From Moringa oleifera (taxonomy: Eukaryota > Streptophyta > Magnoliopsida > Brassicales > Moringaceae), in the NCBI GenBank assembly GCA_021397835.1, contig JAJFZO010000509.1:1-64000 (forward strand): a DNA stretch of 64,000 nt, in the 5' to 3' direction. Positions 10,741 through 24,113 of the stretch are shown in pieces. Each line of letters starts with the position of its first letter. The first letter of the stretch is position 1. Below the pieces are notes generated by a model. It saw nothing but the letters and a program-made list of their open reading frames with translations, had not been told where the DNA came from and did not search any database. Made by a program: the position numbers and the translations under genes.

Positions 10741-13680
10741 TACCCTTATATATTTTTCCAAATCTTTAAGCCTAATTAATTTATAATCTAATTATATTTT
10801 AGACTTAATATGTATTAGGTTCAATTATATGTCAAATAATTGCTTGGGCCCATGTAAATTACTTCATTAATGCGTTCTAATTAATTAAAAGGTGTGATTT
10901 TCTTTTCCAAACAACTACATCTTAGGTCTAATTATATGCTAAGCCCTACATATATTAAGCTCAATTTTCTATAAGGCCTAATTAAATCTTAGGCTCAACT
11001 ATTTCTTACATACAATTAGATCTTAGGCTCCAATTGCTTGTTAGGTCTAATTAAGTATTCGGCTACACTAATCTTATGTTTAATTATTTATTAGATCATT
11101 TTAGTTCTTAAACCCAATTAGGCCAAATTATATATTAAGCACAAATTTTATTAGACGAAATCAAATTATAGCCTTAACTAATTATTAGATTCAATGAATA
11201 GCTAGGTCTAATGTTAAGCTTAATTATGTATTTGGTTAAATTAAATATCTATCTAATTAATTTTTTAGCCCAATTAAAAAATATTATGTCCAATTGACTA
11301 TGTTGGTCAATCACATCTCAAATTCAATCATAATTTGGTTGCAATTATAATATTAGATTCAAATAATTCATAGGCCAATTATATATTGGTTTAATGATCA
11401 ATGCTACATTCTATTATATCTTAGATCCAATTGAATCTTGGTTCAATTATATTTTAGGTTTAATTATGTATTAATCATATTTCGTTCTTGGACCCATTAT
11501 AAATTAAGCCTAATTATTTGTCAAGTGTAATTATATGCAAAGCCATAAAATTTTTATTAGGCTCAATTAAATTTTAAACTAATTAATTCTTGGCCACAAT
11601 AAAATTTTGGGGTCAATTAATTATTAGGCGTAATTAATTGTTAGGTATCTTTATCTGTTTGGTCATTAATCTTTAGGTTTAATTACGTCTAGGCTTGGTA
11701 ATATCTTAGACCTAACTAATTATTAAACGAAAATATATTTATGTCTAATTTTTTTATTAGGTCCAATTATATATGAAGCCAACTTTGTGTTAGGCCCAAT
11801 GGGATATTGGGCCTAACAAATTCTCAAGTGAAATTAAATCTTAATTTCAATTAATTACTAGACTCAATTAATGGCTAGGCTAATTTTTGTTATGTTTAAG
11901 TACAGTCAATGATATATTATATTAAATATTTTATTAGGCTCAATTACATATTAAGTCTAATTATTTATTAAACCTAAGTAAATCTTAGACTCAATTAAAA
12001 ATATTTGGCCTAACGAAATGTTAGAACTAGTGAATTGTTTGGTCTTATTAATTGTTAAATTCAATTATACATTAGGCTTGATTATTTATAAGACAGTTCA
12101 TTTTAGGTCTAATTAGATATTAAGCCCAATATTATAATAGACTCAATTAAATTTTGGCTTAATAAATTACTTGTAACAATAAATTGTTTGATCAAGTTAA
12201 TTATTAGGCTCAAATACATATTAGGTCCAATTTTGTTTTTGGCCTGCTAATTATTACACCTAATTAATACGTTAGGCTAAATTTTTTCTTTGATTAAATT
12301 TTTTCTAGGTTTCATGCACGATAGACCTATTATTATTGTTAGTCCTATTATTAGTATTAGGCCTAATTCTATTGGGCCAATTATCCATACGACCTAGTTA
12401 AATCGAAATTCAATCATTGGTTGTGTTCAATTGTATCTTAAATCCAATTTCTTTCAAAGTCCAACTCTCTGTTGGGCTTATGCATACTTAATTAAATTTT
12501 AGGTTTAATTTACTATTAGATCGAATGAATTGCTAGATACAATAAATTATTAGCTGTAAATAATTGTTTGCCTTAGTTACATAGTAAAACCATTTTTTTG
12601 CCTAATTAATTAATAGGGCCAATTAACTTGTATTAGTTCCATTTCATTCTTAACCAATTATTTATTGGGTTCATGCATAATAGGCCCAATTAATAATTAT
12701 ACCTATTAAATGTTAAGCCCAATCATGTATTAGGTCAAATTATTTATTAAGTTGAATGATATCTTAACTCTCATTTTATTTGGCCCATGATATCATACGC
12801 CTAATTATATATGAGGCCTAATTATATTATATGTTTAGTTTTTTATGCTCAATTAAATTTAAGATCCAATTAATTTTAGGTTTATATCTTAAATGATATT
12901 ATTTATTAGATTAAATTATATATCAAATTATTTCGTAGGATCTTAATGTAGCTAACTTAATTAATAGGCCTAATTATATCTTCAACTTGACTACTTCACT
13001 AGCCCAATTATGTATTAATTAAATTTTAGACCCAACTAATTCTCAAGCATAATTAATTATTAAGCCTAATTAATTATTAAGCACACATTTTATTTAGCCC
13101 AATTTAGGCCTAATACAATTACAAAGATCATTTATTAATTAAATCTAATTTTATAGTAAACCCATTTTTTTATTAAATCAATTATAGATTAAATTCAATT
13201 ATTTATCGAGCCTATTATATAGTAGGCTAAATAAAATCTTAAGTTTATTTAATTCTTGTTCATAATTAAATCTTACAAATAATTAATTATTAGACATAAT
13301 TATATCTTAAGTTCAATTATATCTTTGATCCTGTTAATTATTTGATTCAAATGTATTTCAAACCTAATCATATATGAAGCATAACTTTTAATTCAACGAA
13401 GTTAAATATTAGGCCCAATTAATTCGTAGAAAAAATTAAATTTTAAGCCCAATTAATTATTGGGCCTTATTATTTTTTAAGTCTTAGTTATTAAAATCAA
13501 TTAAATTTAATATCCAAAATTTTATTAGACATAATTACATACTAGTTAAAGTATTTATTAAGCCTAATCTTTTATTGAATTCAAGTAAATACTAAACTCA
13601 ACTAGTTGTTTGACGTAATAAATTGTTTGCTTATTGAATTGTTAGGTCAAATAAATTGTTAGACTCAACTATATCCTCTA
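10741..13680 (+). repeat. TTAGGCCCAATTA array, Y polarity
   Basis: Spaced TTAGGCC(C/T)AATTA-type motifs alternate with AATTATTTATT. The period is irregular, so this is not a clean satellite. Phrases such as TTCATGCATAATAGGCCCAATT near 12,670 recur in the same context at about 39,290 and 52,820. It contains no coding potential. The right edge is a gypsy remnant. Confidence 0.75.
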
Positions 13681-13683
13681 AAA

Positions 13684-15675
13684 TTGATTTGAGGAGTGGT
13701 TACCATCAAATTAGAATGAGCCTAGAGATGAATGAAGGCAACATTTAAAACAATGGATCATTTATATGAATGGTTAGTTATGCCATTTGGATTGTTTAAT
13801 GCAACTAGTACTTTCATGCAATTTAAGAATTACATACTAAGGCCATGCATTGGTTCTTTTGTTATGGTTTACTTTGATGACAACTGATATTTGTAAAAAT
13901 GAAGAAAAGCATATGAATCATCTTAGACAACTATTTCTTATTTTGAGGGAGCAAAAACTTTAGAGAGTGTGAATTCTTTACTCCTAATGTGGTGTTTCTA
14001 GGGTATATTGTTTCAAAAAAAGGAATTATGGTGGATCAAAGTAAGGTAGAGGTTATTCTTAATTAGCCAACACCTACTTCTTTTCATGATGTTCAGAGTT
14101 TCCAAGGATCGACTTTTTTTTTACAAACAGTTCATGAAGGGTTTTTGTTCTATTATTGCGTCAATCACTAAATGCTTGAAAGGCGATAAATTTAAGCAGA
14201 CTATCAAGCTGACGATGCTTTTGACTTGGTGAAAAGAAAAGTGACAAAAGCTCCTACTTTATTTCTTCCTAATTCTGACAAGGTATTTAAACTTGAATAT
14301 GATGCTTCTAATGCTGGTATTGTAGCTGTTTTAAGTCAAAGAGGAAAACCCATTGCATTTTTTAGTGAGAAGCTTAACGATAGCCGAAGGAAGTATTGAA
14401 CTTATGACATGGAGTTTTATGCGATTTATAGAACCATGTACCATTGGAGTCAATACCTTCTTGCAAAGCTTTTTTCCTCTTTATTTTGATCATGAAGCAT
14501 TGAAGCTCATCAATCACCAGCACAAGTTAAATAAGAGACATGCAGCTTGGGTTGAATTCTTATAATCTTATAACTTTAGTATCAAGCATAAATCTAGTGT
14601 TCAAAATGTTGTTGCGATGCATTGAATCGAAAGTATTCTCTTTTATCAATCATGGAGGTTAAAGTGGTGGGATTCGATGCTTTCAAAGATCTTTATGAGT
14701 ATGATGTTGATTTTAGTCAATATGGTAGGATTACAAATTTGGTTCTTATAAGCAGTTTACCATCTTTAATGGCTTTTCTTTTCAAGCTAATGTATTGTGC
14801 GTTCTATCTTATTCTTTGAAACAAGTGATTTTGGCAGAAGCTTATTGTGATGTTTTGGGAGAAAACTTTGGTCCCAATAAAATTATGGCTTTAGTTTAAG
14901 TTAATTTCTATTGGCTACAGATATTGAGAGATGTGGACAGATTTGTAAAGTAATGTAGAGTCTGTCATTTGTCTAAAAGGAAAGGCTAAAATTCTGGTTT
15001 GTACACTCTATTACTAGTGTCTAACTTCATGGGAGAATGTGAGTCTTGATTTTGTTATGGGGCTACCAAGAATACAAAAGAATAAGAATTCCATCATAGT
15101 TGTTATCGATAGATTCTCATTGACGTCTCACTTTGTTCTTGGCAACAAAGTAAATGATGCTTCGCATATTATTGATTTGCATTTCAAGGAGACTGTGAAG
15201 TTGCATGGAGTTTCTGATCGAGATTTAAAGTTTCTTGGCCATTTTTTGAGAACATTATGGAGGAAGCTGGGTATGTCACTAAATTTTAGTACCTTCCATT
15301 ATTCTTAAGCTGATGAACAAATAAAGGTAACAAATAAAAGCTTAGGGAATTTGCTAAGAAGTTATGTTGGTAAAGACATTAATAATAGGATCTGGTTCTT
15401 TTACCGATTGAGTTTGCCTACAATTGCTCCATGTATTATAGCATATATATATAAGTCCATTTCAAGTTGTTTATGGTGCTAATCATATAGGTCCTTTGGA
15501 TTTGATTCCTCATCTTACAACTAAGCCATTTAGTGGAGGGCAAAACAAATTAAGAAGTTACATAAGCGTGCAAAAATAGTCATTGAAAAGCAAAATTAGA
15601 AATACAAGCAAGTTATTAATAAACATTGAAAGCATGTGGAGTTCAAAAAATGTGATCTAGTTTGGATTCATCTAA
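13684..15675 (+). mobile_element. Ty3/gypsy remnant, element 3 (RT-RH-INT only)
   Basis: It begins inside reverse transcriptase (LRSGYHQIRM) and runs through RNase H to the integrase C-terminus (CDLVWIHLRN at about 15,650-15,675). gag, protease and both LTRs are missing. The 5' break abuts the Y array; the 3' end is fused in place to the gag start of element 4. Confidence 0.8.
13684..15675 (+). pseudogene. RT-RNase H-integrase pseudogene of element 3
   Basis: Reverse transcriptase motifs include the substrate-binding LRSGYHQIRM block near 13,690 and an intact YFDD box near 13,870, followed by a stop. RNase H covers about 14,280-14,640. The integrase zinc region is near 14,960. The integrase core is in the 89-residue frame 15,039-15,308: first catalytic Asp at residue 4 (SLDFVMGLP), second at residue 60 (VSDRD). 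The expected catalytic Glu lies after a stop and reads as Lys (QIKVTN). The core alone is fairly well kept, but the whole is interrupted many times. Confidence 0.8.
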
Positions 15676-17260
15676 GGAATGGCAAAGAAATTGCTAGTGA
15701 AGGGAGTTACCATGGTGATGACATTAAGTCCTTAAAGTTGCAACTTGAAAGATTGTAGAGTAAATTAGATAAGCAAGATGCAATCATTAAGGAACTCGGG
15801 GGATGTAATAACTAGCATGATAATGAAGCCCATGAATTTGATTATGATGAAGACCTCTTCACTGGAGATAGTTAGGTAGATACCGAGCAAAGTATAAAGA
15901 ATGGGGTAAGTGGCAAGATAAGCATAGCCAAAGTTTGACATCTTGGAGTTTGAAGCTAAAATCTAATGATGTTATCAATTTGTTTAATATGGTGGAGAGA
16001 ATATTTGAGTTTCAAGAACCACTAGAGCACAAGAAGGTGAAGTTGGTTGCATTCAAACTTAGAAAGAATGCATCTTGTTGTTGAAAGAATCTAAAAGGAC
16101 AAAGAGAAGATGAGGAGAAGAATAAGATTGTGACACAGGAAAAGATGAAAAAGAAGTTGAAAAGGAAGTAATTACTTGACAAACATAGGCAATATATCTT
16201 TTTCAAATTCAATGATTTCAAGCAAAAGAAACTCATGGTGGAGTACACAACAAAATTTTATAATTTAATGCTAAAAGGAGAGCTTGTAGAACTAGAGGAG
16301 CCAACCATTGCTATATACCTTGGGCTCTGAAATATGATATTTATAAAGTTGTTCAACTTCAACCATATTGGTCATTGAATGATCTGTGCAAGTTGGCTTT
16401 AAAATTTTAAAAAGGTATCACGATGTGGTTCCAAACATGAGTATTCAAAAAGAGTTATAAGCCTACTCTCTAAAGCAAGATGGTGTCAAAAGGGCAAGAA
16501 AAGGATGAAGGATCTGCTAGCAACAAGCAGACACCTAATCCTTGTATGTGGTATGCTTTTGGGCATATTACTTCTGATTATCCAAATAGAAAGATTGTTA
16601 CTTTAGTTGAAGATGTTAGTGATGGAAAAGAACATAAAGCTAATAATGATACAGAACATGATGGTGATGAGGAAGAGATGACCTATGTTGATCATGGTAT
16701 GTCCATTATAGTGCAAGGTAACTTAAAAGTGTCCCATGTAGCAAAGAATGAAATTTGGGTGAAAAAAAATATGTTTCACACAAAATATAGCTTCATGGCA
16801 AGGTGTATTTGGCGATCATTAATAGTGGCAGCTTTTGGAACCTTGGAGATAGTACAAAAGCTCAGGTTGGATATTATTATACATCCAAATCCTTACCAAT
16901 TATGCTGGCTATAAAAAGAGAGTGAAACTAAGGTAACTAAAAGATGTTTAATTTGATTTTCTATTGGAAAAGATTGTAAAGATGAAGTATGGTGTGACAT
17001 TAGTTCGATGGATGCTTATCAATTGTTACTGAGTAGACCTTAGCTATATGATACAAAGGTGTTACATGGTTGTTATAAGCATACTTATTCTTCGAAAAGG
17101 AATGATAAATATGTCGCTTTAGCTTCATTGCAGCCTATTAAAGTAAGTTTAAGAAAGAAAGAGGATAGTGCTCTTATGTCGATATTGAAGGATGAATTAC
17201 AGAGAGGTGGAGTTGTTTTTGCTATTATGGTAATAGAGGTAAATACATAGCACAAAGAGC
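15676..17260 (+). pseudogene. gag-protease pseudogene of element 4
   Basis: The N-terminal part is interrupted. The longest open frame is 16,480-16,914 (144 residues), covering the end of gag and the region before protease. Its zinc knuckle is decayed (CMWYAFGHITSDY: two cysteines now Tyr). The segment around VKKNMFHTK corresponds to the conserved pre-protease segment of this family. The protease triad Asp-Ser-Gly reads as Asn-Ser-Gly near 16,830. The 63-residue frame at 17,059-17,250 covers the protease-RT linker. Confidence 0.75.
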
Positions 17261-17279
17261 CACTAAAAATCATGAAACC

Positions 17280-18150
17280 AATTCTGGATTAGTTTTAAAA
17301 TGTTATCTCGAAGGAGATTCCACATGGCCTTTCATTTTTGTGGGACGTTCAACATCACATTGACCTTGTTCTGGGGGTTATTCATCCTAACGAAGCAGTG
17401 TACCGAATGAGTCCTGGAGAGCATGAAGGAGCTTCAGAGGTAAGTCGAGAGAGCATGAATCCATGTGTTGCTCCAGCCTTATTGGCACCAAAGAATGATG
17501 GTTCTTAGACAATGTGTGTGGATAGCCATGCTGTCAACAAAATCATAATTGACTATCAGTTCCCAATTTCTAGGTTAGATTATTTAATTTATTAATTATG
17601 CGGTGTATCTATTTTTTTTAATTGATTTGAGAAGTGGTTACTATCAAATTAAAATAAGGCTTGGAGATTAATGAAATACAATGTTTAAAACAAGAGATAG
17701 TTAGTCATGCCATTTTGATTGTCCAATGCACCTTTCACTTTCATGCGATTTAAGAATCACATACTTAAGCCATGCATTGATTTTTTTGTTATGGTTTACT
17801 TTGATAACGTACCAGTATACAACAAAAATGAAGAGAAGCACATTGATCATCTTAGACAGCTTTTTCATATTTTGAAGGAGCAAAAACTTTATGCTAAATT
17901 GAAACAACGTGAATTCTTTGCTCTTAGTGTGGTGTTTCTAGGGTATATTGTTTCAAGAGAAAAAATTATGATGGATCAATGTAAACTCAATTGGCCAATA
18001 CCTATTTCTCTGCATGATGTTCAGAGTTTTCATGGTTTGACTTCCTTTTACAAGCAGTTCATTAAGGGTTTTAGTTTTATTATTGCTCTAATCATTGAAT
18101 GCTTGAAAGGTGACAAGTTCAAGTAGATTAGTGAAGCTAATGATGTTTGA
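17280..18150 (+). pseudogene. Reverse transcriptase pseudogene of element 4
   Basis: Upstream remnants include a VDSHAVNKI-like block near 17,520 and a LRSGYYQIK-like block near 17,630. The 135-residue frame 17,719-18,126 carries NAPFTFMRF, then the catalytic box as YFDN (residues 27-30) in place of YFDD, VFLGYIVS, and the FHGLTSFYKQFIKGF connection region. The Asp-to-Asn change would abolish catalysis. The frame ends near the array junction. Confidence 0.8.
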
Positions 18151-19500
18151 AAGATGTAACTAAGTCTTACAATTAATTAAACCTTATAATTAACTCAATT
18201 AAATAATTAATTAGGTCAAAGATTTAATTGTACCTAAAAATCAGTTGGACCTAAGATTTAATTGAGCTCAATAAAAAATTAAATTTAATATGTAATTGAT
18301 CTTATTAAAAAGTTAAGCTTAATATATAATTAGAATGCTGAGATTAACAATTAATTGGACCTATTAATTTATTTTATCTAATAATTAATTAAGCCTAACA
18401 TTTGACTAGATCTAATAAAAAATTAAGCTTAATATAAAACTTGACCTAAAAAAACGAATATATAATTGGACCTAAAAATTAAATTGACCTAATAAGTAAT
18501 TGGGTTTAAGATCTAATTGATTCTTAGAATTAATTATACTTAAATTATTACTTGACCCTAAAAATTAATTATACTTGAAAATTAGTTGCACCTAAAATTT
18601 AATTAAGCTTTATAAAAACGTGACTTAATTATAATTTAGCTTATAAAATAGTCAAATCGAATATATATAAATGATTCAATTAATTAATTTGACTAAATTA
18701 ATTAGGTAAATATGAGTGAGGACGAAAAATAATTCATCGTATAATTGGGCCTAATAAATAATATGGCCTAAGACATAATTAGATATAAAATTAATTGGAT
18801 TTCAATTTAATTAGGCCTAAAAAATTAGACATTCAATATGTTTTGTCCTCACATATAATTGGATCTAATAAATAATTAGGTTAAACAATTTAGTACTTCA
18901 AATAATTAAGTAAACATAACATTTAATTGAGCCTAATAAAAAATTAGACTTAAGCCTAAGAATAAAATAGTCTTAATAAATAATTGAGCTTTACAATTAG
19001 TTGAACTTTAAGATTCGTTGAGCCTAACAAATGGTTCAAATAATTAATTGAGCCTCATAATTAATTGAATTTAATAAAAAATTAAGCTTAATTTACAATT
19101 AAGCATAATAAATAATTAGGCCTAAGATGTAATTTAGTGTAATAATTAATTTCACTTGATAATAAATTGGGCATGAGATTTAATTGTGTCTAAGAATTAG
19201 TTGGACCCAAGTTTTAACTAAATCTAATAAAAATTTATGTGTAATATATAATTCATCCTAATAAATAGTTAAGTTTAATGTATAATTGGATTTAAGAATG
19301 AAATAACATTAATACATAATTAAGCTTCAAATATAACTAGCCATATAATTAATATGATTTAAGATATAATTAGATCAATAATTAATTAAGCTTAGCATGC
19401 ATGCTAGTAGCAAATTAGGTTTGTGATATAATGGGACCCAATAGATATTTTTACTTAATAATAAATAATAGTACTTAAGGTATAGTTAGGTATGTCATGC
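18151..19500 (-). repeat. TTAGGCCCAATTA array, R polarity
   Basis: The motif is on the opposite strand from 10.7-13.7 kb: ATTGGACCTAATAATTAATT and AATTGGGCCTAATAAATAATT types. It starts abruptly after the reverse transcriptase remnant. No coding. Confidence 0.75.
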
Positions 19501-19529
19501 ATGAAATTGAGAAATATTTCTGCCCAAGA

Positions 19530-20140
19530 AAAAATTTAAGCCCAATGTATATTAATTGCCAAATATAATTCTTTTGCACAACTACGTATTAAGCTCTATT
19601 CTATATTAAGCTCAACTTTTTTATTAAATGCAATTAATTATTTAAACCCATTTGTTTGGTCTAATAAATCTTGAAATCTCGTTAATTGTTAGGCTTAATT
19701 ATTTATTAGGTTTATTTTGTTCTTTGGTCAAGTCCAATTTTTGATTAGCTCAATTGAATATTATATCTAATTAATTATTTAGAGTAATAAATTGTCTAAC
19801 TATTTTAACAATCATGCACAATTACATATTAGGTCTAATTATTATTATAGTATAATAAATTCTTAGGCCCATTTTAAAGTATATTAGGCCAATTTTTGTC
19901 CTAGGCTAAATTATTTCATAGTTTCATGTATGATGGACGAAATTGTATCTTAAGCCCTATTGTTGATTATTGAGGACATTTATTTGTAAAGTTTATTTAA
20001 GGGTAAAGTCAAATTATAGTTTGAGTCTAATTATATTGTAAGATTTTTTTTTTTAAGTCGTATTATCTATTGGGCTCAAGCATCCTAAGCTCAATTAATT
20101 ATCGACCCTAATTATATCTTAAATATAATTAATTAATCGG
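19530..20140 (+). repeat. TTAGGCCCAATTA array, Y polarity
   Basis: The strand switches near 19,500-19,530. Phrases around 19,790-20,100 (for example AATAAATTCTTAGGCCCATT, then TTTCATGTATGATGGAC) reappear in order at 55,860-56,170. Confidence 0.75.
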
Positions 20141-20149
20141 ATCAAATAA

Positions 20150-20741
20150 TTTATTATATTAAATAATTAATTAGGTCTAATATTTAATTAAATTTAATAA
20201 AAAATTAGCATAAAATCTAAGTACTTTTATGAACAAAATGAGCCTAATAAATAGTTGAATCTAATATAATTAATTGAAATAAATAATTATGGTTTAACAC
20301 TCAACTGAGTCTAATAACTAGGTCTAAGATATAATTTGATTTGAGATGTAATTGACCTTAACAATTAATTACATAATAATTAAATAGATCTAAATATAAT
20401 TTTTCTTAAAATTTAATTATTAATAAGAATTAAATGGTCCTACGATTTAATTAGACATCATGTGCATTATTAATCCACCACATAATTAGGTCTATAAATA
20501 AGTTGAACCCAAATATAGTTCAACAGAAGATATAACTAATCATAATAATAATTGGACTAAATAATTATTTTGGCCTAACATATATTATTAGCGTAAAAAT
20601 TAATTGGATCTAACATTTAATTGTATCGAACATATACTTGAGACTAACAGTTAGCTAGACTTAGTAACTTATTTGGTGTTATTAATTAAGTCTTAGTATT
20701 GATTAGATTTAATATATGATTTGACCAATAATAAGTGGACC
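20150..20741 (-). repeat. TTAGGCCCAATTA array, R polarity, leading into module U
   Basis: R-polarity sequence that matches 56,200-56,945 in order, including the GTATTGATTAGAT(T/C)TAATA phrase just before U. The same order at two loci shows that array and U belong to one repeat. Confidence 0.75.
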
Positions 20742-21171
20742 TTTTAATCAAGTTTTTTTTCATCAACTTTACATATATACTTTTTAATTGAGTTTAAATT
20801 AAATATTATCTTTACTTTTTTAAAATAAATTATTTAAATAGAAGATATTGTACATTGAACTTTGTTTTGAAATTTGCAAGAAATGCAAATAAATATTCAA
20901 GCTATCATAAAAAAAAATTAAAATTTTTAAGTAGTAAAATTATTTTCATAATGTTTCAAAAATTTTAAACATTTATATTTTTTATGCTCAAAAAGTTTAA
21001 CGTTTTTGTTTCATATTTCTTCATGTTTTGTCTAAAATTTTAAGTTAAACTATGTTGTACAAAATCACTAATTTAAATTGGTCCTTATAAAAATAAAAAT
21101 AAGTCGAGTTAGACCAAATAGATGTTTTATATGGAGTTAGTAAAAAAAAAGAAGTAAAAGCTTGACTAAAA
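20742..21171. mobile_element. MITE-like segment at the start of module U (copy B)
   Basis: The left end TTTTAATCAAGTTTTT and the complement of the right end TTTTAGTCAAGCTTTT form imperfect terminal inverted repeats about 430 bp apart. The interior has AAATATTCAAGCTATCAT, a core shared with two other MITE-like stretches. No target duplication could be assigned. A homologous copy is at 56,946-57,350. Confidence 0.5.
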
Positions 21172-22870
21172 AATATTAATAAACAAAATTCATTTTGAAC
21201 TTAATATTAATTATTGAATTATTAATCTTAGAAAAAATTATATAATATTAAAAATAATAATTAGTTAAATTAAAATTTTGTAAAATATAATTAAATTTAA
21301 AATTAAATAATTTTCATATTATCTCCAATCAAACATGAGAATAATGAAATAAAAAGAAAAATTATAATATTAGATTAACCATTTTCACTAATTCAATGAT
21401 CTTCAAATATTATTTAACTTTTTAAAATTTGATGATATAAACCATGGTTCATTTTTGCAAAATTTTTATTTAACTCTTCAAATTTGTTTGTTTTGAATCA
21501 AAAATTATAGAGCTGACAATGATACATATTAATCACCTCATATTTTTAAAATAAAATTTTAAATTTAGAATTAAAGTTTTTTTTTTCATTTATGCACTTG
21601 GTTGATATTTACGTGAATAAGCATAACTAAATCAAGTTGGCAAGCAACACTATTAAAAATTAATTCTATAAAACACAATATTATTTAATATTCAATTTCG
21701 AATAAAGATGGCTTCTCATTATTTCTTCCTCAATAAATTTATATTTTCAAAATAAAATATAACAAATGTTTGAAAAAAATTAATAAAAAAAACTCTATAT
21801 AAAACTTACTTCTCACGCACCTTCTTCCATATATTTCACATGCAAGTATCATATAATAAAATTATTTTATTTTAATATTATCATCACAAATTATTAAAGC
21901 AGTGAAAATTCAAATTCAAATATACTCTTGTTAAGAATAATAATAAAACCGCTAATAATAGTAATTATAATAATGATGATGATGATAGTAATAGTGGTAA
22001 TAATAATAAAAATAATAATAATAAAGATAATGTCAATAACAAGAATCAAAAATCATAATTGTAATAAGAATAATTAAAATAAAAATAAAATTTTAAATAG
22101 AATATAAAAAGTTTAGCAAAATGAAAATAAAAATTTCAAAAGTAATGAAAAATAGTAAATAAATTAAAGTAAGGAGACATTAAAAAAATTGAAAATAAAA
22201 AATGTGGTAAAATAAAAAAACAACACGAAAATTTAAATAAATCAAATTTTTTTGTAAAAATTTAAAAAATAAAGTACAAAATAAAGCAAAAATTAAAAAA
22301 ATGATCTCCTTTTGTCTTATCATTTTCCTCAACAATCATTTACTTAACATTAATTTATTATAAAAATAACTTAAATCAAAAATTAAAAATATAAATTTAA
22401 AAACAAAATCAAAAAGTAGTTCTCTTTTTCTCTACAACGACCATTTTTTGTTCATAAAAAGCAGGATAAGAGATTTTTCTTTCCCATACACAATGCCCCA
22501 TTTTCCTCGATCACAATGACACCAAGTATCTCTTAAACTTAGGTAAAGAGAGAGAAAGATCGAGAATATGCGTTTCTTTTTCAATCCCTCCCCTAATCGT
22601 CAACTCACCACTATTACGTTATGATTTCTTCGCGTCCACCACCACGAACACCCACCATAAAGTTAGTTATTCTTTTGATCGATCAATAATTTCTCCATCA
22701 TCTCTTTATAAGTTATGATTGCAGTGAAGACCACCAGATTACGGTGTTGACCATCAAGGTCCTAAGGACCACTTTACAATTGTCTTGAGTAATACATTAA
22801 AGATTTTTTTTTTCAAGATCAAACTTTTTTCTTATCTCATTAATTTATGTGAATGACTATATATATATAT
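20742..22870 (+). repeat. Module U, copy B, most complete uninterrupted copy
   Basis: In order: a MITE-like segment (20,742-21,171), an AT-rich stretch (21,180-21,940), an AAT/GAT microsatellite (21,940-22,040), A-rich sequence to about 22,440, then a GC-richer tail (22,440-22,850) with phrases like CACCAAGTATCTCTTAAACTTAGG and TTCGCGTCCACCACCACGAA. It ends near GATACTATATTA. The tail is the best-conserved part across copies. It has no consistent open frame between copies; its origin (gene fragment or element end) is unknown. Confidence 0.75.
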
Positions 22871-22874
22871 GAAT

Positions 22875-24113
22875 TGGATTGATTTCGATTATATATGATA
22901 CTATATTAATATATAATTTGACTTAATAAATAATTGGGCTTACGATTTAATTGAATTTGATAATTAATTGGACCTGACAATTAAATCAGTCTAATATTTA
23001 ATAGTGCACAAAAATAGTTGGGCTCAAAATTTAATTGAATCTTATAAAAATTTGAGTTTAATATATAGTTTGGCCTAAAAAATAATCTTATCAAAGATAT
23101 TATTAGGCCTACTACTTGAGCTACTGTGCATTAGGGCAGATTATGTATTAGGTCAAATTATTAATTAAGCTCAATTGTATCTCAACTTAAAATTATATTT
23201 GGCTCATGAATAGCATGCCTAATTATATATGAGACCTAATTATATTATATGTCTAATTTTTTAGGTTCAATTAAATTTGAGGTTTAATTAATTTCAGGTC
23301 TAATTGCAACTTAAGTGATATCATTTATTAGATCGAATTATTCATCAAATAATTTCGTGGGGTCACTTATGTTTGCCAAATTAATTAATAGGCCCAATTA
23401 TATCTTTAGCCGAACTATTTTATTGGCCCAATTATATCTTTAGCCGAACTATTTTATTGGCCCAATTATACAATAACTAAATTTTTTATAAGACGCAATT
23501 AAATCTTTGGCCCAATTAGTACTCAAACATAATTAATTGTTAAGTCAAATTAATTATTATATCTAATTAATTGTTAGACTCAATTAAATCTTAAGCTCAC
23601 ATTTTATTAGGGCTAATATAGGCTTTAGGCCCAGTTATTAAGATCACTTATTTATTAAGTCAAATTTTACATTAAATCCATTTTTTTATTGGAGCCAATC
23701 AAATGTTAAGCTTAATTAATTGTTAAGCTCAATGAGTTGATGGGCACACTCAATTGTTAACCTCAATTATATATTTATCCTGATTAAATATTAGATCTAA
23801 TTATTTTTTGGACCTAATTAAATATTAAACTTAATAATTAATTTTCTCACAATTTAATTGTTAATAAGAATTAAATGGGTTCAAAATTTAATGGACATAA
23901 TGTGTGTTATTAATCTACCATATAACTGGGTGTACAAATAAGTTAGACCAAAATATATAATTCAATTGAAGATATAACTAAGCATAATAATTAATTGAAG
24001 TAAATAATTATTTGGGCCGAACATATATGGGCACAAAAATTAAGTAAAATTAACATTTAATTTGGGTGGAACCTGTAATTGAGACTAACAATTATTTAAT
24101 AAAGAATTGGACT
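22875..24113. repeat. TTAGGCCCAATTA array with R-Y-R polarity switches
   Basis: R to about 23,100, Y to about 23,840, then R. It includes a 34 bp tandem duplication at 23,391-23,458. The end leads into a truncated U copy, as at 20.7 and 56.9 kb. Confidence 0.7.
23391..23458 (+). repeat. 34 bp perfect tandem duplication
   Basis: Two identical 34 bp units (23,391-23,424 and 23,425-23,458), starting GGCCCAATTATATCTTTAGC, followed by a partial third. Recent slippage or unequal exchange inside the array. Confidence 0.85.

Larger units (their letters stand above)
15676..18150 (+). mobile_element. Ty3/gypsy remnant, element 4 (gag-PR-RT), fused to element 3
   Basis: It starts directly in gag (ATGGCAAAGAAATTGCTAGTGAAGG) with no LTR, primer-binding site or leader before it. 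It ends in reverse transcriptase at about 18,150, where the R-polarity array takes over. Elements 3 and 4 look like neighbouring copies joined by a deletion that removed the 3' end of one and the LTR and leader of the next. Confidence 0.75.

Noticed and set aside
15039..15308. An active integrase gene
   Set aside because: Only the core is open; the third catalytic residue lies past a stop and is changed, and the element lacks LTRs.
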